From Bacteroidota bacterium (GTDB taxonomy: Bacteria; Bacteroidota; Bacteroidia; Chitinophagales; Chitinophagaceae): 8,578 nucleotides of DNA. The translations under genes were made by a program, and so were the position numbers. How positions within the stretch are numbered: the stretch's first letter is position 1; the number at the start of each line of letters is the position of its first letter. This document shows positions 5,559 through 8,578 of the stretch, piece after piece. The stretch covers positions 1-8,578 of the forward strand of contig JAEZEI010000100.1 in NCBI GenBank assembly GCA_023417815.1, written 5' to 3'. The notes beneath the pieces were generated by a model. It saw nothing but the letters and a program-made list of their open reading frames with translations. It made no database searches and was not told where the DNA came from.

Positions 5559-5876
5559 TCAAGGCGCGTACGACACAGCCAGCCGAAGCTCATCGACTTC
5601 CAGGCCCGTTAGGTGGGCGATGTCGGCCAACGATTGTCCGGAATCAACCATCTGCTTCACCTGCTTGCTGTACGTGCACAGAGACATGGTGAGTTCCGCC
5701 GAAGCCTCAACGCGCTCATGGTCATCGATGTCATCGCCAGCCGCCGAGAGAGTCTCGAGCTTCCACACTTGCACCTCGGCAACGCCAGCCAGTGCACGTG
5801 TGAGGATCACGCCATCGGCCATATTGGCCAACTCCCGTTCGGCGTCGGCATTGTCGGTACGCGTTTTCCTATCCAC
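5559..5876 (-). CDS. Small HTH protein of the element
   Basis: This 105-residue protein has a helical, fairly acidic body and a C-terminal helix-turn-helix at about 76-100 (MVDSGQSLADIAHLTGLEVDEL). The HTH aligns with that of the zinc-finger protein downstream: QM-x3-G-x2-hydrophobic-A-x-I-A-x-L-x-G-x2-V-x-E is shared, suggesting common ancestry or a common target. The start is GTG at 5874-5876, preceded by TATCGT and 6 nt, hence probably leaderless; an AGGAG lies about 20 nt upstream, too far to serve it. The shared box sits at -32 to -52. It is the best size match in the element for a dedicated regulator, but activator, repressor and structural roles cannot be told apart. Confidence 0.65.
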   Translation of the reverse strand: MDRKTRTDNADAERELANMADGVILTRALAGVAEVQVWKLETLSAAGDDIDDHERVEASAELTMSLCTYSKQVKQMVDSGQSLADIAHLTGLEVDELRLAVSYAP

Positions 5877-5882
5877 GGCCGA

Positions 5883-5888
5883 ACGATA
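5883..5888 (-). promoter_or_regulatory. -10 box of the small HTH gene, leaderless type
   Basis: On the minus strand TATCGT is followed by TCGGCC and the GTG start at 5876, so +1 falls on the start codon. The geometry is the same as at the 5440 gene and at the integrase. Confidence 0.55.
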
Positions 5889-5907
5889 GGACCCCGCTCC
5901 TGTCGGC

Positions 5908-5928
5908 GGCCACCACCACAGCCATATT
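5908..5928 (-). promoter_or_regulatory. Shared G-rich box, copy C
   Basis: On the minus strand AATATGGCTGTGGTGGTGG plus CC differs from copies A and B at two of 21 positions. It covers -32 to -52 relative to the GTG at 5876, the same register as copy B. It is the rightmost signal that clearly belongs to the element. Confidence 0.65.
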
Positions 5929-6124
5929 CGCCCAAAGTAAAGCGAGCCACCGACAGGCTCCCCGAGGGCTACTCAACCGCACGTGATCCCGACGTGCCGT
6001 TTCCGAGGGCGTGTTGCCGCCTTCACGCACGGCCAAGCGGCAACGGCCAGACAGGCACACACCTCTTGCACTCCGGGGCCAGCACGATCATTCAACGACG
6101 GACGATATTCGGGTAAAGATCCTC

Positions 6125-6143
6125 GGCGCGGACACCCCGCGCC
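6125..6143. terminator. Strong GC hairpin in the gene-poor gap
   Basis: GGCGCGG (6125-6131) and CCGCGCC (6137-6143) form a perfect 7-bp stem around loop ACACC. No T-run follows on either strand. It could end transcription coming from the minus-strand remnant or TetR gene, or simply be a stable hairpin. Confidence 0.3.
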
Positions 6144-6214
6144 CCAAGCAGTGCGAGACCGCGGATGGGAGGAGTTGCCTGCGAGACACCTCACGGACGT
6201 AGGGGGAAGAGTTC

Positions 6215-6400
6215 TCAACGCGGGAAACGGCGGTCCGAACGCTGGGGTGGTGCACTCACTTTGCCGGCACGAATCGTCACGCGGATGCCCATGGAATCTG
6301 CGCACACGGCCTCGCCGATGACGGCGCCGAACGGCCCTTCGATGCCATCGCCGACGCGATTTGCGAGAAGGCGAAAAGGGTCCGAAGACCAGCCGGCTGG
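6215..6400 (-). pseudogene. Coding-like remnant ending at 6215
   Basis: On the minus strand a frame with GC-rich third positions and protein-like composition (for example GPFGAVIGEAVCADSMG, then IRVTIRAGKV) ends at TGA 6215-6217. It has no ribosome site or plausible start of its own and runs upstream out of frame into the TetR 3' end. This is what the 3' stub of a gene cut by insertion or deletion would look like. I do not recognise the family. Chance composition is a real alternative. Confidence 0.3.
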
Positions 6401-6420
6401 ACGCTGTGATTTCGTTCTGC

Positions 6421-7113
6421 CTAGCGAGCTAAGCGCGCGGGGCGGCCCGTCTTCTTGGTGGCGATCTTCGACTCTTTGGCGTCGCTATCGGTCTTGCGGT
6501 GGGCGGCGAGGAAGTCATCGACGATGTTCGCGCAGTCATTGTGAGTGATGGTGCGAAGCCCGGTCATTCGGGCGAAGGCGAGTGGTCCGACGAGTTGGCA
6601 GAGCGCCAGTTCCCGGTCGAAGTCGTCGAGTTCGGCTTGTGCTCTCGGGCTGGTGAGTATGGCGTCAAATGGTTGACGGTACTGGTCAACGACTCGGGCC
6701 CGTAGCGCCCCGGATGTGTGGCGCTCATCCGCTTCGTTAGTGGAGCCGGTGGGCCCCAATGAGAGCCAGGCGAGTGTCGTGACATGCAGCGGCGCGTCGT
6801 TGAAGAGAGCGGCTTGGCGGCTAAGCAATTCGATCAGCTGGTCACGGAGGGGTCCGCTGGTCGGTGCCGGAGTGGTCACTTGTGGAAGCAGGCGTTCGAA
6901 CGTGGCTGCGAGCAGATGCGACGAACTGTGGAAGTGGCGGTACAGCGTGGTTCGGGCCACTTTGGATGCTTTGGTGACCGCATCAATGGTGACTGCTTCC
7001 ACCCCACCGGTGCTCAGAAGCGTTGCAGCAGCATCCAGCAGCCGGGTGCGTGACCGGATGCGCCGAGGGTCCACGTCGTCGTCAGGGACTGGCACTGACT
7101 GACTGTCGCTCAC
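6421..7113 (-). CDS. TetR/AcrR-family transcriptional regulator
   Basis: This 230-residue protein has the standard TetR N-terminal domain at about 20-70: RSRTRLLDAAATLLSTGG is helix 1, and TIDAVTKASKVARTTLYRHF (about 42-61) is the HTH with the family's TTLYRHF signature. The ligand-binding part (about 75-205) is too variable to suggest a ligand. The last ~25 residues are Lys/Arg-rich and end KKTGRPARLAR, whose GRP core with basic flanks resembles an AT-hook. The GTG start at 7113 is supported by GAGGTGA just upstream. A TAGACT -10 and a palindrome over the start site suggest autorepression. It is divergent from the thioesterase gene and probably controls it. The penultimate residues use a rare TTA codon. 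Confidence 0.9.
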   Translation of the reverse strand: MSDSQSVPVPDDDVDPRRIRSRTRLLDAAATLLSTGGVEAVTIDAVTKASKVARTTLYRHFHSSSHLLAATFERLLPQVTTPAPTSGPLRDQLIELLSRQAALFNDAPLHVTTLAWLSLGPTGSTNEADERHTSGALRARVVDQYRQPFDAILTSPRAQAELDDFDRELALCQLVGPLAFARMTGLRTITHNDCANIVDDFLAAHRKTDSDAKESKIATKKTGRPARLAR

Positions 7114-7145
7114 TCATTCACCTCGGCGGTCGATCTTTCACGCGA

Positions 7146-7163
7146 TGCTGTCACAGCAGTCTA
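7146..7163 (-). promoter_or_regulatory. TetR promoter with a 13-bp operator candidate
   Basis: TGCTGTCACAGCA (7146-7158) is a perfect inverted repeat with one central base. On the minus strand it starts right at the end of a TAGACT -10 box (7158-7163), so a dimer bound there would cover the transcription start of the TetR gene. It lies in the 100-bp divergent gap, where one operator could govern both directions. AGCAGT is also repeated directly at 7155-7160 and 7163-7168. Confidence 0.45.
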
Positions 7164-7213
7164 GCAGTGTGGTACTAACGGTAGCGCAGCGAAACCGCTC
7201 GTATTGGAGGGTG

Positions 7214-7729
7214 ATGGTGCCCGAAAGCGTGTTGCCGCCGGAGCGGCTGCCCTCGCACACCACGACGTGCATGGGTTGCGGCCCGGACAACCCTCATGGA
7301 CTGCGTTTGGTGGTGCATCGCAGCGGCGACGCGGTGTACACCGATGTGACGTTCGACGAGCGCCACATCGGGGCTCCGGGCCTGGCCCATGGCGGGGCGG
7401 TGGCCGCCGCCTGTGATGACGTCCTGGGCTTCACATTGTGGATCGCCGGCACCCCGGCGGTGACCCGCACCCTGACGGTGGAATATTTGCGGCCGGTGCC
7501 GCTGCATCAGACCCACCGGATTACTGCCCACATCACCTCTCGTGAAGGACGGGCGCTGCATGTCACGGCCACAGGCAGGGGTGAGGATGGGCTCGCCCGC
7601 TTCACCGCCAGTGCAGTGTTCGTCGTAGTCAGCCCTGAGCACTTCGCCGCACACGGCGATGTCAGCGCTTTCGGCGATCTTCTGGAGCAGTTCTCGCGCC
7701 GCGGCGGTCTCAACCCGGGGCCGTCATGA
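7214..7729 (+). CDS. Hot-dog-fold acyl-CoA thioesterase (PaaI/THEM4-like)
   Basis: This 171-residue protein is the length of a single hot-dog domain. It opens with the CxxC-containing element CMGCGPDNPHGLRL (about 19-32), typical of the PaaI/THEM4-like group. The active-site loop AHGGAVAAACDDV (about 58-70) follows, with H59-G60-G61 and acidic candidates D68/D69, then TRTLTVEYLRPVP, the strand that lines the CoA site. It is expected to hydrolyse cytosolic acyl-CoA thioesters; the acyl chain is unknown. GGAGG (7206-7210) supports ATG 7214 or GTG 7217; an upstream in-frame ATG at 7145 lacks a ribosome site and lies in the operator region. Its stop overlaps the next gene's start, so the two are one operon, linking it to a KstR-like regulator and hence perhaps to sterol or lipid breakdown. 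Confidence 0.88.
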   Translation: MVPESVLPPERLPSHTTTCMGCGPDNPHGLRLVVHRSGDAVYTDVTFDERHIGAPGLAHGGAVAAACDDVLGFTLWIAGTPAVTRTLTVEYLRPVPLHQTHRITAHITSREGRALHVTATGRGEDGLARFTASAVFVVVSPEHFAAHGDVSAFGDLLEQFSRRGGLNPGPS

Positions 7730-8397
7730 CTTTCCCTCAGGCCCGCAGCCACGGCAAAACCCGACGCTCGGAAGCGAACTCGGTCGCTGCAGAGAAGCGG
7801 GCCGCTACCGCGTCGCGCTCGCGCGCCTCCGCACAGCGCCGGGAAACGATTCTGGATGCAGCTTTGGCCGTGGCTGCGTCGGGTGGTTACGAGGCGGTCC
7901 AGATGCGGACCGTTGCCGAGCGAGTCGGCATCGCCGTCGGCACGCTTTACCGTTATTTCCCGGCGAAAACCCACATGTTGGTAGCAGCGCTGACGCGTGA
8001 ATTCCGTCGACTCGACTCAGCCGGGGACTGGGCAGCCGGTGACGGCACACCGCTGGAACGGCTCGAACGGCGCACCGCACATCTGCATGACCGCTGGCAG
8101 CGCGACCCATGGCTGACGACGGCCATGACACGGGCCTTCGCCGTCGCAGACACCCGCGCCGCCGCGGAACTCGACCGCGCCGCCGATGAGATCCAGATCC
8201 TGCTGGCCCGCACGCTCAGGGGCGGCGAGCCCACCCCCACCGATCTGCACGTCGCTGGCGTTATCTCCGACATCTGGTTGGCCAACCTCGTGGCCTTCAG
8301 CGGCCACCGCGCGACAGCCGCCGACACCCGCGACCGCATTGACCGAGCCACCAGGCGCGTCGTCACCAGCGCCGCTAGGCCCACCGCGAACCGATAA
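7726..8397 (+). CDS. KstR-like TetR-family regulator
   Basis: This 223-residue TetR-family repressor resembles mycobacterial KstR, the cholesterol-catabolism repressor, over much of its length. Matching stretches recalled from KstR are GGYEAVQMR-VAER, VGTLYRYFPAKTHMLVAALTREF (about 71-93), LTTAMTRAFAVAD and VISDIWLANL. The HTH lies at about 60-79. The N-terminal ~38 residues are a basic extension (KTRRSEAN...RSRASAQRRE) not expected in KstR, so this is probably a paralog rather than KstR itself. No KstR-type operator was found in the window. ATG 7726 overlaps the thioesterase stop as ATGA, implying translational coupling, and two palindromes follow directly after the stop codon. The ligand could be a CoA thioester, which the thioesterase might remove, but that is inference. 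Confidence 0.88.
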   Translation: MTFPQARSHGKTRRSEANSVAAEKRAATASRSRASAQRRETILDAALAVAASGGYEAVQMRTVAERVGIAVGTLYRYFPAKTHMLVAALTREFRRLDSAGDWAAGDGTPLERLERRTAHLHDRWQRDPWLTTAMTRAFAVADTRAAAELDRAADEIQILLARTLRGGEPTPTDLHVAGVISDIWLANLVAFSGHRATAADTRDRIDRATRRVVTSAARPTANR

Positions 8398-8414
8398 CGA
8401 TACTACTAGTATCG
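8398..8414. promoter_or_regulatory. Perfect 17-bp palindrome after the KstR-like gene
   Basis: CGATACTACTAGTATCG has perfect 8-bp arms around one central C and begins at the base after the stop codon. Its size and symmetry match TetR-family operators. It differs from the recalled KstR consensus (TnnAACnnGTTnnA). Confidence 0.6.
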
Positions 8415-8416
8415 CA

Positions 8417-8430
8417 ACGCTACCTAGCGT
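8417..8430. promoter_or_regulatory. Second palindrome, 14 bp, before the 8475 gene
   Basis: ACGCTACCTAGCGT is a perfect inverted repeat (6-bp arms, 2-bp centre) starting 2 bp after the first palindrome; the centres are about 17-18 bp apart. The two share a CTA...TAG pattern, so they may bind the same or related dimers side by side. TACTCT (8430-8435) fits a -10 box, which would put both palindromes in the -20 to -40 region of a promoter for the gene at 8475. Confidence 0.5.
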
Positions 8431-8474
8431 ACTCTTTGTAAATACGGCTCAACGATGCGTCGAAAGAGACTGCC

Positions 8475-8578
8475 ATGTACACCCAATGGATCGAAAACCT
8501 TGTCGTACAACGCCTCTCGATACGTGGAGGCCTGGTTCTGGATTTCGATGACTACAACGAAATCGTGATCTCCTGCCC
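8475..8578 (+). CDS. Unknown protein, N-terminal part, runs off the window
   Basis: From ATG 8475 the frame is open to the window edge, giving 34 codons that start MYTQWIENLVVQRLSIRGG and contain LVLDFDDYNEIVISC. The alternating strand pattern with an LxLDFDD element recalls small actinobacterial proteins of the DUF6188 type, but too little is present to be sure. A weak AAAGAG ribosome-site candidate lies about 6-7 nt upstream. It lies 45 nt after the twin palindromes, so the KstR-like regulator may control it. Confidence 0.5.
   Translation, partial: MYTQWIENLVVQRLSIRGGLVLDFDDYNEIVISC

Larger units (their letters stand above)
709..5940. mobile_element. Satellite-like integrative element at tRNA-Leu
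   Basis: A tyrosine integrase beside a tRNA gene, a divergent xis-like HTH gene, a P-loop replication-type ATPase and three small or unrecognised genes form one module. Three copies of a shared promoter box tie the module together from 2052 to 5928. The left end is set at the tRNA 5' end, though the true crossover could lie inside the tRNA. The right end is only a minimum, placed after the last shared box, because no copy of tRNA sequence or of the arm-type repeat was found to the right. No capsid, portal, terminase, FtsK/Tra or relaxase gene is visible, so packaging or transfer would need a helper. It may also be a decayed prophage. Confidence 0.6.
5941..6420. other. Gene-poor gap holding the unresolved element boundary
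   Basis: These ~480 bp lie between the small HTH gene with its promoter and the end of the TetR gene. Open frames on both strands are short, overlap each other and have Arg/Pro/Ser-rich translations typical of non-coding frames in GC-rich DNA. The only signals I see are a hairpin at 6125-6143 and a coding-like minus-strand remnant (about 6215-6400). No tRNA fragment, arm-type repeat or shared box was found, so the right attachment site is not located here by eye. Confidence 0.5.

Noticed and set aside
5613..6116. Plus-strand frames opposite the small HTH gene
   Set aside because: The minus frame has an HTH, a -10 box and the shared promoter element; the plus frames have none of these.
5983..6321. 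112-codon plus-strand frame in the gap
   Set aside because: Composition is Arg/Pro/His-rich with no ribosome site or domain, and it competes with a better minus-strand frame.
7167..7190. Possible KstR operator before the thioesterase (contains CTAAC)
   Set aside because: The right half-site GTT and the outer T/A positions of TnnAACnnGTTnnA are missing.
7145..7213. Upstream ATG for the thioesterase
   Set aside because: It has no ribosome site, falls inside the TetR operator candidate, and adds residues outside the hot-dog domain; GGAGG fits 7214/7217.
1..8578. CRISPR array, insertion sequence or transposase
   Set aside because: No regularly spaced repeats with unique spacers, no transposase motif and no terminal inverted repeats were seen.

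Overview
The window is GC-rich and reads as the chromosome of a mycobacterium or a close mycolic-acid actinomycete. The signs are GC-rich third codon positions, frequent GTG starts, TANNNT -10 boxes, a TetR regulator that strongly resembles KstR, and a tRNA-Leu(UAA). The species cannot be named from the sequence alone.

Layout. (1) 1-575 is the 3' part of a host metallo-beta-lactamase-fold hydrolase. (2) 632-708 (minus) is an intact tRNA-Leu(UAA). (3) From just upstream of that tRNA to roughly 5.9 kb lies a compact integrated element. It has a tyrosine integrase (minus, ending 20 bp from the tRNA 5' end), an AlpA/Xis-like HTH protein, an 18-codon leader ORF overlapping a P-loop replication-type ATPase, an unrecognised acidic protein, and two minus-strand genes encoding an HTH plus zinc-finger protein and a small HTH protein. 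No capsid, terminase, FtsK/Tra or relaxase gene is seen, so it looks like a satellite-like or remnant integrative element rather than a full prophage or conjugative element. (4) About 5.93-6.42 kb holds no intact gene, only a hairpin and a coding-like minus-strand remnant. (5) 6421-8397 holds a TetR regulator, divergent from a hot-dog thioesterase that overlaps by 4 nt with a KstR-like TetR gene. (6) Two perfect palindromes follow, then the start of another gene that runs off the window.

The main new signal is regulatory. A 21-bp G-rich box (core GTGGCTGTGGTGGTGG) occurs three times, each upstream of a different transcription unit of the element (the xis-like gene, the zinc-finger/HTH gene and the small HTH gene). 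At the last two it sits exactly at -32 to -52 from the start codon, followed by a TANNNT -10 that would make both mRNAs leaderless. The integrase also has a leaderless-type promoter. A different repeat (ATACCGCAGTA, 11 bp) lies over the integrase promoter and recurs as an 11-bp-phased tandem pair beside the tRNA end, as expected for integrase/Xis arm sites. The element lies on the 5' side of the tRNA, opposite to the usual arrangement, so the tRNA's present promoter region lies at the element end. I could not find the other attachment site, so the right boundary is unresolved.
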